From NCBI GenBank assembly GCA_019115685.1, contig DXDC01000273.1:1-9834 (forward strand): DNA of 9,834 nt, given 5' to 3'. Origin of the DNA: Candidatus Agrococcus pullicola. Lineage in GTDB: Bacteria > Actinomycetota > Actinomycetes > Actinomycetales > Microbacteriaceae. The position numbers were made by a program, and so were the translations under genes. Shown piece by piece: positions 1-5,960 of the stretch (positions are counted from its first letter, which is position 1; each line of letters begins with the position of its first letter). The notes under the pieces were generated by a model that saw only the letters and a list, made by a program, of their open reading frames with translations, ran no database searches and was not told the origin of the DNA.

Positions 1-319
1 CAGCCGTTGCAGTGCTGAAGCGCGTCCACCGAGCGCCTTCTTGTTCGAGCTGTTCGGATCCGAACGGCGTGATCGTGTAAGTCTTCTTTGCCGGTCCGCT
101 TTCGCCCGCTATCCAGTCGGTCGTGACGAGCTCATCGCGCTCGAGCCTGCCGAGCATGGGGTAGAGCGTGCCTCCGCCGATCGAACCAAGCCCGGCATCC
201 TCAAGGGAGCGCGCGATCCCGTAGCCGTGCACGGGGCCAGACTCGGCGATGACCCGCAGCGCGCACAGCGACAGAGGTCCGCGCAACCACTGTGCCGGCC
301 ATTCGGTAATCTCGGTCAT
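1..319 (-). CDS. PadR-family transcriptional regulator (3' end cut off by window edge)
   Basis: The minus-strand frame starts with ATG at 319 and stays open to the left edge, so 106 N-terminal residues are visible. They show a PadR-type winged helix: an HGYGIARSLEDAG helix at residues 31-43, GGGTLYPMLGRLERDELV (recognition helix, about 48-65), and a wing with GPAKKTYTITPFG (about 75-87). PadR proteins are dimeric repressors that often respond to phenolics or drugs and usually control themselves and an adjacent gene; here any target gene would lie left of the window. No Shine-Dalgarno sequence precedes the ATG, and a promoter-like pair plus an inverted repeat lie just upstream, so a leaderless, self-repressed transcript is plausible. 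The C-terminal dimerisation helices are not visible. Family call is confident; ligand and targets are unknown. Confidence 0.9.
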   Translation of the reverse strand, partial: MTEITEWPAQWLRGPLSLCALRVIAESGPVHGYGIARSLEDAGLGSIGGGTLYPMLGRLERDELVTTDWIAGESGPAKKTYTITPFGSEQLEQEGARWTRFSTATA

Positions 320-325
320 ACGATC

Positions 326-362
326 ACAGTATCGCGATCTATGTAGCATTACAACCTAGATC
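326..362 (-). promoter_or_regulatory. Candidate padR promoter with overlapping inverted-repeat operator
   Basis: On the minus strand TTGTAA (349-354) lies 17 nt before TACTGT (326-331), an acceptable -35 and a weak -10. An imperfect inverted repeat overlaps it: outer arms GATCTA (336-341) and TAGATC (357-362), inner arms TGTA (342-345) and TACA (350-353). The arms are not perfectly concentric, as the right half has 3 extra bases. The repeat would cover the -35 box and spacer, which fits autorepression. With this -10 the transcript would begin at or next to the ATG at 319. This is inferred from sequence only. Confidence 0.4.
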
Positions 363-391
363 GGTATGCGAAATAAACTGCGGTGTCGACT

Positions 392-412
392 CGGCCGGTT
401 CTTAGCCGGCCG
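392..412 (-). terminator. Hairpin just after the GNAT gene, candidate terminator
   Basis: Perfect 7-bp arms CGGCCGG (392-398) and CCGGCCG (406-412) flank a 7-nt loop, starting 3 nt beyond the GNAT stop codon. The stem is GC-only. No T-run follows directly on the minus strand, though a TTTATTT stretch comes about 15 nt later. Actinobacterial terminators often lack a T-run, so termination between the GNAT gene and padR is plausible but not proven. Confidence 0.45.
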
Positions 413-414
413 CT

Positions 415-993
415 TCAGCCACGGGATGCCCGCCACTCGTCGGCGAGGATGCCGTACGTGAACCCGTCGATCCAGCCGAGCTCCGCGTGCCAGGAATCCT
501 GCACGCCGTGCTGCTCGCGGCGCATCCCGACCTTCTCCATGATCTTCCACGACGCGATGTTGTCGGCGAAGCATCCGGCGGTGACACGGCGAACCCCGAG
601 ATCTTCGAATGCGATCTCGAGCAGCGCGCGGGCGATCTCGGTTGCATATCCCTTACCGGTGTGCGCGGGGTCGAGGAGGTAGCCGATACCCGCCTCGTCA
701 TTACGCCATGCACCATCGTCGACGTGCATCTGCCCCATTCCGTCGGAGATCCAAACGTCGGCGATGCCGATCACCTCGCCGTCGAGCACCGCAATGGACG
801 AGTGCTTCTTCGGGTCGTCACGGCCGTCCAGCCACTGCTTCCGAAACTCGTCGGGGTCGACCTTCGTGTGAATCAACCACCGCCACACGTCGGGGTGGTT
901 ACGCCATTGCAGCAGTTGCTCGATCTCTTCCGAATCGGGCAACCGCAACTCCAGAGGGCCCGCCTGTCGCGGGAACAGCGATGTTGCACACAT
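415..993 (-). CDS. GNAT-family N-acetyltransferase (RimJ/RimL-like)
   Basis: With the ATG at 993 the protein has 192 residues. Such enzymes move an acetyl group from acetyl-CoA to an amine, either a protein N-terminus or a small molecule. The acetyl-CoA signature is clear: GIGYLLDP at 102-109, the pyrophosphate-binding HTGKGYA loop at 111-117, then the helix TEIARALLEIAF. NIASWKIMEKVGMR at 145-158 is the usual C-terminal GNAT motif, and the ending WIDGFTYGILADEW resembles RimJ/RimL-type enzymes. The frame also offers an ATG at 1038 (15 more residues), but the added codons have poor third-position GC and the extra sequence (RWFWNAES) adds nothing recognisable; neither start has a good ribosome binding site. 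A palindrome overlapping a -10-like box lies upstream at 1052-1070, suggesting its own regulated promoter. The substrate cannot be told. Confidence 0.85.
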   Translation of the reverse strand: MCATSLFPRQAGPLELRLPDSEEIEQLLQWRNHPDVWRWLIHTKVDPDEFRKQWLDGRDDPKKHSSIAVLDGEVIGIADVWISDGMGQMHVDDGAWRNDEAGIGYLLDPAHTGKGYATEIARALLEIAFEDLGVRRVTAGCFADNIASWKIMEKVGMRREQHGVQDSWHAELGWIDGFTYGILADEWRASRG

Positions 994-1051
994 GCTTTCA
1001 GCATTCCAGAACCAACGAGCGATGGCTGCAAATTGCATCTGTGCGGGTTGC

Positions 1052-1070
1052 CGACTGGATTATCCAGTCG
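1052..1070. promoter_or_regulatory. Perfect 19-bp palindrome over a -10-like box, upstream of the GNAT gene
   Basis: CGACTGGAT-T-ATCCAGTCG has 9-bp perfect arms around a single base. Its centre, read on the minus strand, is GATAAT (1059-1064), which matches the -10 consensus at 5 of 6 bases; no good -35 is seen 17 nt upstream. A repressor bound here would block RNA polymerase on the GNAT gene. The symmetric form and tiny spacer fit a dimeric regulator better than a terminator: as RNA it would leave a 5-nt loop, but no T-run follows. It lies 33 nt past the synthetase stop codon, so a role in ending that transcript cannot be excluded. Confidence 0.55.
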
Positions 1071-1103
1071 AGTGTCCGCTCACGTGTACTTTTCAGCGCA
1101 GCG

Positions 1104-1841
1104 CTACGCCGAACCGTTGGGGCTCGGCCTGATTTCTTCTCGCAGCCTGCCCATGCGCTCATCGAGCTCGGCTGCGATTTCGGCGGTCGTAGAGATCTGC
1201 TCGGCCAGGTGCGGCGGCATGTTCGTGTCGTACTTGTACGAAAGCTTGTGCTCCATGCTTGCCCAGAAATCCATGGCGATGGTGCGAATCTGCAGTTCCA
1301 CCGTAACGTGCTCCGTGTGCTGTGACAGGAAGACGGGCACCTGCACGATCAGGTGCAGGGAGCGGTAACCGTTTGGCTTCGGTTCGTCGATGTAGTCCTT
1401 GGTCTCCAGCACCGTTATGTCGGATTGCTTCGACAGCATCTCGGCGATCCAATACACGTCAGACACGAAGCTGCACGTGATTCGGATGCCCGCGATGTCG
1501 GTGATCTCGCCCCGGATCGCGTCTACCGTGAGCGGGCAGCCACGCGACAGCGCCTTACGCAGCACGCTCTCCGACGACTTCAGACGCGAACGCACGTGCT
1601 CGATCGGGCTGTAATCGTGCCCCTGCTCAAACTCCTGCCGCAGGATCTCGATCTTCGTCGACAGCGCCTTGATACCGAACTCGTAGACGAGAAACATGCG
1701 CCGGATGTCCTGCATCAGCCCGCGCAACTGGTACATCCACTCCTCGGGTCCGCTGTCACCAGGAGCACTCAACCCCGCGTCACTGCGGAGCTTCTGCACG
1801 AGTTCGTCTTGGAGCGCGGCTTCATCTTTCACATCAGTCAT
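1104..1841 (-). CDS. relQ: Small alarmone synthetase, RelQ type (GTP pyrophosphokinase)
   Basis: The 245-residue protein transfers pyrophosphate from ATP to GTP or GDP, making (p)ppGpp, the stringent-response signal. It is a stand-alone RelA/SpoT synthetase domain: no HD hydrolase, TGS or ACT domain is present, and the length matches RelQ-class small alarmone synthetases. Visible motifs are HVRSRLKSSESVLRKAL (82-98), DIAGIRI (115-121, with the metal-binding Asp), the G-loop region KPNGYRSLH (155-163, Tyr159 stacking on the nucleotide) and VELQIRT (181-187, catalytic Glu182), then FWASMEHK (192-199). The ATG at 1841 has GAGGG 6 nt upstream. It follows the YeiH-like gene on the same strand after 70 nt; no convincing promoter was found in that gap, so read-through from the leuB operon is possible. 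The class is confident; that it belongs to RelQ rather than another small-synthetase subgroup is likely but not certain. Confidence 0.92.
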   Translation of the reverse strand: MTDVKDEAALQDELVQKLRSDAGLSAPGDSGPEEWMYQLRGLMQDIRRMFLVYEFGIKALSTKIEILRQEFEQGHDYSPIEHVRSRLKSSESVLRKALSRGCPLTVDAIRGEITDIAGIRITCSFVSDVYWIAEMLSKQSDITVLETKDYIDEPKPNGYRSLHLIVQVPVFLSQHTEHVTVELQIRTIAMDFWASMEHKLSYKYDTNMPPHLAEQISTTAEIAAELDERMGRLREEIRPSPNGSA

Positions 1842-1872
1842 GATGCCCTCGAGTCTAGGTGCGCGGGGTATG

Positions 1873-1891
1873 CCGGGGCTTTGAGGCCCGG
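1873..1891 (-). terminator. Weak GC-rich hairpin between the YeiH-like gene and relQ
   Basis: CCGGGGC (1873-1879) can pair with GCCCGG (1886-1891) if one G is bulged out, with a 6-nt loop, 20 nt beyond the stop codon of the YeiH-like gene. No T-run follows on the minus strand. It could attenuate read-through into relQ or be incidental. Confidence 0.25.
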
Positions 1892-1911
1892 GTTACGACG
1901 AGGTGCCAAAA

Positions 1912-2889
1912 CTACAGAACGTTGATCACCAGCAGCGCCGCGACCGCGATGAAGAACGTCGAAGCGGCTGCAACCGCGAGGGAGCGCCAACCCTGTCGCA
2001 CGATCTCCGCGATGCGAACTCGCGACAGCAGCCCGACGAGCGCAACACCAAGTAGAAACGCGTGAGCGTGCGCGGTCCACTCGAGTACGACGTCCGGCAC
2101 CGGCACCCAGGTGCGCACAGCCACGAGCGCCAAAAAGCCGATGATGAACAGCGGCACGATCGCCGGCCGCTTCCCGCCGCCGGTATCCCCGCGGCGCGAG
2201 AACAGCACGGTGAACGCCACCATCGGCGCCAGGCACAGCACACGCACAAGCTTGACGATGACGGCGATGGCGAGCGCCGAGCCACCCGCGACGGACGCCG
2301 TCGCAACAACCTGCCCCACATCGTGCACCGCGGCTCCGGCCCAGATGCCGAAGTCGCCGCCGCCCAGGCCAAGTGGCACAGCTGCGAGTGGCAGGGCGAC
2401 GATCGCGATCGTGCCGAACAGCGTCACGAGCGCAACGGGAACCGCCTGCTCGCTGGAGCGTGCCCGCGTCGCCTGACCCATTGCCCCGATCGCGCTCGCA
2501 CCGCAGATCGAGAATCCCGCAGCCATCAAGATCGGCTGCTTCCCTTCCATCCCGACGACGCGGGCAATGGCGTAGGTGAACACGAATGACACGACGACGA
2601 GGCCGACCACGGCCAGAACCATCGGCAGCCCGAGACTCAGGATCTGCGTGAAACTGACCGACAGCCCGAGCAGCACGATGCCGAGTCGCATGACGTTGCG
2701 GCCGGCGAACCCGAGACCGGTCTCCAGTGTGCGCGTCTGCAACGAACCGACGAACGACAACGCGAACCCGAACACGACGCACAGGGTCAGGGCGGGCACG
2801 GAGAGCCCGGCGAATCCGAGCAGCGATGACACTGCGAACGCCAGGGCGGCAACGCCGACCGCGAGCGCAAGCCCCGGCAGCGTTCTCAC
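1912..2889 (-). CDS. YeiH / UPF0324 family membrane protein (putative sulfate exporter family)
   Basis: This 325-residue protein is almost entirely hydrophobic, with about ten predicted membrane segments. It carries the hallmarks of the YeiH/UPF0324 (PSE) family: MRLGIVLLGLSVSF (67-80), FSICGASAIGA (126-136) and WAGAAVHDVGQVVA (183-196), followed by VKLVRV and a cytoplasmic loop before RPAIVPLFIIGF (241-252). The family is named putative sulfate exporters from limited evidence; true substrates are mostly unknown, so only a transporter role should be assumed. The start is a GTG at 2889 inside the end of the FAH gene: the GTGA overlap of 4 nt implies translational coupling and membership of the leuB-ilvE-FAH operon. 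Length is slightly below the roughly 340-350 residues I recall as usual, because the N-terminus is short. Family assignment is firm, function is not. Confidence 0.9.
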   Translation of the reverse strand: MRTLPGLALAVGVAALAFAVSSLLGFAGLSVPALTLCVVFGFALSFVGSLQTRTLETGLGFAGRNVMRLGIVLLGLSVSFTQILSLGLPMVLAVVGLVVVSFVFTYAIARVVGMEGKQPILMAAGFSICGASAIGAMGQATRARSSEQAVPVALVTLFGTIAIVALPLAAVPLGLGGGDFGIWAGAAVHDVGQVVATASVAGGSALAIAVIVKLVRVLCLAPMVAFTVLFSRRGDTGGGKRPAIVPLFIIGFLALVAVRTWVPVPDVVLEWTAHAHAFLLGVALVGLLSRVRIAEIVRQGWRSLAVAAASTFFIAVAALLVINVL

Positions 2890-3659
2890 TGCTGTTGGCC
2901 GACGATACGGTTCGTCAGCGTTCCCACACCTTCGACCTCGACCTCGACGGTCTGCCCCGCCTGCATCGGCCCGACACCGGCCGGTGTACCCGTGAGGATG
3001 ACATCACCGGGCAGCAGTGTCATGAACGACGACACGTATTCGATGAGTGTGGCGAAGTCGAATACGAGATCGGCGGTCGTGCCGTCCTGCACGGTCTTGC
3101 CGTCCAGGCGCGTCTGCACCCGAATCTCTTCCGGGTCGAACTCGGTCTGGATGACCGGCCCCAGCGGGCAGGATGCATCGAATCCCTTCGCCCGCGCCCA
3201 TTGCTTGTCGGAGCGCTGGCGGTCGCGCATCGTGACGTCATTGGCCGCGGTGACGCCGAATACGACGTCAGCAGCCGATGCCGCCGAAACGTTCCGCGCC
3301 ACCTTGCCGATCACGAGCGCGACCTCGCCCTCGTACTGCAAGTCGTCGGTCTGCGACGGGTACGGAATCGCATCTTCCGGACCGATCACGGCCGTATTCG
3401 GCTTCAAGAAGACCAGCGGCTCATCCGGCACCTCGTTGCCCAGTTCGGCGGCGTGATCGCGATAGTTGCGCCCGATGCCGACGACCTTGGACCGCGGGAT
3501 GACCGGCGCCAACAGCCGCGCATCCCCCAGTTCCACGCGCTCGCCGGTCGTGTCGAACCCGGCGAACATGGGATCGCCGGAGAGGACAACAAGTTCATCT
3601 TCGTCGACGATGCCGAAACCGATGGCACCGCCCTCGAGCGAGAAACGCGCGATCTGCAT
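2886..3659 (-). CDS. Fumarylacetoacetate hydrolase (FAH) family protein
   Basis: The 257-residue protein belongs to the FAH superfamily: Mg/Mn-dependent enzymes that hydrolyse, decarboxylate or isomerise beta-keto acids and related oxo-acids. The fold is covered completely: VVGIGRNYRDHAAELG (59-74), PLVFLKPNTAVIGPED (81-96), the metal ligands in YEGEVALVIGK (Glu110, Glu112) and NDVTMRDRQ (Asp141), and the closing LLPGDVILTGTPAGVG motif. The ATG at 3659 lies 4 nt after the ilvE stop, with AAAGG inside the end of ilvE as a likely ribosome binding site. A related FAH gene sits near leuB and gltX in Mycobacterium and other actinobacteria, so this linkage is conserved, but its substrate there is not established to my knowledge. 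Oxaloacetate decarboxylase/tautomerase or acylpyruvase activity is possible; the sequence alone does not decide. Confidence 0.92.
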   Translation of the reverse strand: MQIARFSLEGGAIGFGIVDEDELVVLSGDPMFAGFDTTGERVELGDARLLAPVIPRSKVVGIGRNYRDHAAELGNEVPDEPLVFLKPNTAVIGPEDAIPYPSQTDDLQYEGEVALVIGKVARNVSAASAADVVFGVTAANDVTMRDRQRSDKQWARAKGFDASCPLGPVIQTEFDPEEIRVQTRLDGKTVQDGTTADLVFDFATLIEYVSSFMTLLPGDVILTGTPAGVGPMQAGQTVEVEVEGVGTLTNRIVGQQQ

Positions 3660-3663
3660 ACGG

Positions 3664-4758
3664 TTACGCCTTTGCTTCTGTTACCTGCACCATCCAACCG
3701 AACGGGTCTTCCGCGCGGCCCCCCTGAATGTCGGTGAGCGCCTTGCGGAGCTTCATCGTGACCTCACCGGGCTCCTGGTCGGGCCAGCCGAACGAACCAT
3801 CGGGCGAGACGATCTCGCTGATCGGCGTGATGACGGCTGCCGTACCGCACGCGAACGCCTCGACGATCTCCCCCGACTCGACACCCTCCTGCCACTCATC
3901 AATCGTGACCGGGCGCATCTCGGTACGGTGCCCGAGGTGCTCGGCAAGTTCGAACAGCGAGTTGCGGGTGATGCCATCGAGGATGGTGTCCGACTCGGGC
4001 GTCACGAGCGTACCGTCGCCCTTGACGAGCACGAGGTTCATGCCGCCGAGCTCCTCGATGTGGCGGTCACCGAGCGACGACAGGAACAGCACCTGCGAGC
4101 AACCGTTCGCGAACGCCTCCTGCGTCGGCGCGAGGCTGGAGGCGTAGTTGCCGCCGGTCTTCGCCGAGCCCGTGCCGCCTTTGCCGGCGCGGTTGAAGTG
4201 CTCGCTGAGCCAAATGCGCACCGGCTTCACTCCGTCGGCGAAATACGCGCCGACCGGGCTCGCGATCACCATGAACCGCGCCGAGTGCGCAGCGCGGACG
4301 CCGAGGAACACCTCGTTGCCGAAGGTGAACGGCCTGATGTACAGCGACTGCTCGTGGCCGCTCGGCGTCCAGTGCTCGTCGGCGCGCACAAGCTGCTTGC
4401 ACGCCTCGACGAAGTCTTCGACCGGCAGCTCGGGCAGCGCCATCCGCACAGCAGAGCGCTGCAGCCGCTTGCCATTCTCCTCGGGGCGGAACAACCACAC
4501 CGAGCCGTCCTCGTGCCGGTACGCCTTCAGCCCTTCGAAGATCTCCTGGCCGTAGTGCAGCACTGCGTGGGCCGGGTCGATCGCGAGCGGTCCGTAGGGC
4601 TCGACCCGGGCATCCTTCCACCCGTCTTCAAGCGTCCAGTCGATCGAGACCATGTGGTCGGTGAAGACGCGGCCGAAGCCGGGGGCTTCGTGAATCTTCG
4701 CCAGCTGCTCGTCGGTAACGCGCTCAGTGGCTTGGGTTGTGGTGAACTCCAGAGTCAT
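3664..4758 (-). CDS. ilvE: Branched-chain amino acid aminotransferase
   Basis: IlvE is a cytoplasmic PLP enzyme that exchanges the amino group between glutamate and the keto acids of leucine, isoleucine and valine, the last step of their synthesis. The 364-residue length matches actinobacterial class IV aminotransferases. Lys200 in GGTGSAKTGGNYASS is the PLP-binding lysine; HYGQEIFEGLKAYR (68-81), LYIRPFTFGNE (139-149) and EAFACGTAAVITPI (near 300) are other family motifs. The frame is open upstream to 5055, but that part overlaps leuB; the ATG at 4758 is chosen because AAGGAG lies 9 nt before it and homology-like sequence begins there. The gap to leuB is 13 nt and the FAH gene follows after 4 nt, so the three are co-transcribed. 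No missing catalytic residue was seen. Confidence 0.97.
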   Translation of the reverse strand: MTLEFTTTQATERVTDEQLAKIHEAPGFGRVFTDHMVSIDWTLEDGWKDARVEPYGPLAIDPAHAVLHYGQEIFEGLKAYRHEDGSVWLFRPEENGKRLQRSAVRMALPELPVEDFVEACKQLVRADEHWTPSGHEQSLYIRPFTFGNEVFLGVRAAHSARFMVIASPVGAYFADGVKPVRIWLSEHFNRAGKGGTGSAKTGGNYASSLAPTQEAFANGCSQVLFLSSLGDRHIEELGGMNLVLVKGDGTLVTPESDTILDGITRNSLFELAEHLGHRTEMRPVTIDEWQEGVESGEIVEAFACGTAAVITPISEIVSPDGSFGWPDQEPGEVTMKLRKALTDIQGGRAEDPFGWMVQVTEAKA

Positions 4759-4767
4759 TTCCGGATG

Positions 4768-4773
4768 CTCCTT
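4768..4773 (-). promoter_or_regulatory. Ribosome binding site of ilvE
   Basis: AAGGAG on the minus strand, 9 nt before the ATG at 4758 and overlapping the leuB stop codon (TAA, 4772-4774). It fixes the ilvE start and suggests that ribosomes finishing leuB help begin ilvE. Confidence 0.8.
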
Positions 4774-5821
4774 ACTGTTCTGCGAGGAGGGCGACGACCG
4801 CGTCGCCGATCTCGGTTGTCGTACGTGATCCCGTGCGGTCGGTGACCTCGGTGTCGACAGCGTTGCGGATGCGCTGCGCTGCCTCGGGGAACCCCTGATG
4901 TTCCGCCAGCAACGCGATCGATAGGATCGCAGCGGACGGATCGGCCTTGCCGGTTCCGGCAATATCGGGAGCTGAGCCGTGCACGGGTTCGTACATGCTC
5001 GGGTATGTGCCATCGACGTTGAGGTTCGCCGACGCGGCGAGCCCGATTCCGCCACCGACCGCGCCTGCGAGGTCGGTGAGGATGTCGCCGAAGAGATTGT
5101 CCGTCACGATCACGTCAAACCGCGCCGGATCGGTGACGAAGAAGATGGTTGCGGCGTCGACGTGGAGGTAGTCGACCTCGACCTGCGGGTACTCGGCGGC
5201 CACCGCATCCGTGATCCGCTGCCACAGCGCCCCGGCGTGCACGAGCACGTTCTTCTTGTGCACGAGCGTGAGCTTGTTACGACGCTGCGCAGCGATCTCG
5301 AACGCCTTGCGCACCACCCGTTCAACACCGACGGCCGTGTTGACGCTCAGCTCGTTCGCGATCTCGCTGCCGGTGCCCTGCTTGAGCACGCCGCCGTTAC
5401 CGACGTACGGACCCTCCGTGCCCTCGCGCACCACGACGAAGTCGATGTCGCCGGGATGCTCGAGCGGGCTCTTCACCGCCGGATGCAGTTTCGTGGGCCG
5501 CAGGTTCACCGCGTGATCGAAGGCGAAGCGGAGCTTGAGCAGCAGGCCGCGCTCGATGATGCCGCCGGCGAGGCGCTTGTCGGAAGGGTCGCCGCCGACC
5601 GCGCCGAGCACGATCGCATCGTGTTTCGCGATGTCGGCCATGGTCTCGTCACTCAGGATCTCGCCGGTCTCGAGATAGTGCTGTGCACCGAGTGAGAACT
5701 CGCGAGTCGTCAGCTCAACGTCGGGCAGTGCCGCTCGCAGCACCTTCAGCGCCTCGGCGGTTACCTCGGGACCGATCCCGTCGCCGCCGATGACCGCAAT
5801 ACTGAGCGCACTCTGACCCAC
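4772..5821 (-). CDS. leuB: 3-isopropylmalate dehydrogenase
   Basis: LeuB oxidises and decarboxylates (2R,3S)-3-isopropylmalate to 2-oxoisocaproate with NAD+, the third step of leucine synthesis; IlvE, encoded next, then aminates that product. From the GTG at 5821 the protein has 349 residues, normal for the family. GDGIGPE (13-19), the substrate arginines R98 and R108 in [21 protein letters not shown] (R132, Y139), K190 in HKKN, and the metal-binding D222, D246 and D250 are all in place. [17 protein letters not shown] carries the isocitrate/isopropylmalate dehydrogenase signature, and [16 protein letters not shown] is the NAD-binding loop. The frame extends to 5917, but the extra residues are arginine-rich and unlike the family, while GGAGG lies just before the GTG. 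No leucine-rich leader peptide is seen upstream, so classical attenuation is not evident. Confidence 0.96.
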   Translation of the reverse strand: MGQSALSIAVIGGDGIGPEVTAEALKVLRAALPDVELTTREFSLGAQHYLETGEILSDETMADIAKHDAIVLGAVGGDPSDKRLAGGIIERGLLLKLRFAFDHAVNLRPTKLHPAVKSPLEHPGDIDFVVVREGTEGPYVGNGGVLKQGTGSEIANELSVNTAVGVERVVRKAFEIAAQRRNKLTLVHKKNVLVHAGALWQRITDAVAAEYPQVEVDYLHVDAATIFFVTDPARFDVIVTDNLFGDILTDLAGAVGGGIGLAASANLNVDGTYPSMYEPVHGSAPDIAGTGKADPSAAILSIALLAEHQGFPEAAQRIRNAVDTEVTDRTGSRTTTEIGDAVVALLAEQ

Positions 5822-5825
5822 GACG

Positions 5826-5855
5826 CCTCCTTCTGTGTCGACCACAACAACTCTA
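5826..5855 (-). promoter_or_regulatory. leuB ribosome binding site and candidate -10 box
   Basis: On the minus strand GGAGG (5826-5830, extended upstream as AGAAGGAGG) lies 4 nt before the GTG start at 5821 and supports that start. TAGAGT (5850-5855) matches the -10 consensus at 4 of 6 bases and would give a short leader of roughly 20 nt. No good -35 lies 17 nt upstream; that stretch is instead a CG alternation. Confidence 0.4.
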
Positions 5856-5918
5856 CTCGCGCGCGCGGATGCTCGCGTACGGAATGCGCCACAACCCCAT
5901 TGCGTTCGGCTCCACAAC
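5842..5918. repeat. Three copies of CCACAAC in the leuB/poxB divergent region
   Basis: CCACAAC occurs in the same orientation at 5842-5848, 5889-5895 and 5912-5918, with starts 47 and 23 bp apart. All three lie between the divergent starts of leuB and poxB. Even in a CA-rich stretch three copies of one 7-mer within 77 bp is more than expected. They may be binding sites of a regulator acting on either promoter; no known actinobacterial operator was recognised in them. Confidence 0.45.
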
Positions 5919-5960
5919 AGGGAACAGTAACAAGCAAGCGCCTACGAGGGGGACGGACAC

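Noticed and set aside
110..119. TATCCAGTCG inside padR, identical to half of the 1052-1070 palindrome; a similar TCCAGTCGA occurs in ilvE near 4635
   Set aside because: GACTGG simply encodes Asp-Trp in these genes, so the matches are explained by coding sequence and lack the second half-site.
1027..1037. Short palindrome TGCAA-A-TTGCA at the alternative GNAT start
   Set aside because: Arms of 5 bp are expected by chance several times in a window this long; only the adjacent 19-bp palindrome stands out.
487..1368. Plus-strand open frames opposite the GNAT and relQ genes (293 codons and shorter)
   Set aside because: They overlap two genes with clear family motifs on the other strand and span their intergenic palindrome; no ribosome binding site or domain supports them.
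1838..2782. 314-codon minus-strand frame overlapping the YeiH-like gene
   Set aside because: Same strand, shifted frame; the product is Arg/Ala-rich, while the 1912-2889 frame shows the conserved membrane motifs.
3466..4845. 459-codon open frame on the plus strand across the FAH/ilvE junction
   Set aside because: It is antisense to ilvE and part of the FAH gene, which have full catalytic motifs; the plus-strand product is Arg/Leu-rich without recognisable features.
4759..5055. N-terminal extension of ilvE by 99 codons
   Set aside because: It lies wholly over the leuB 3' half except for the gap, reads as Arg/Ser-rich sequence, and an AAGGAG site marks the ATG at 4758.
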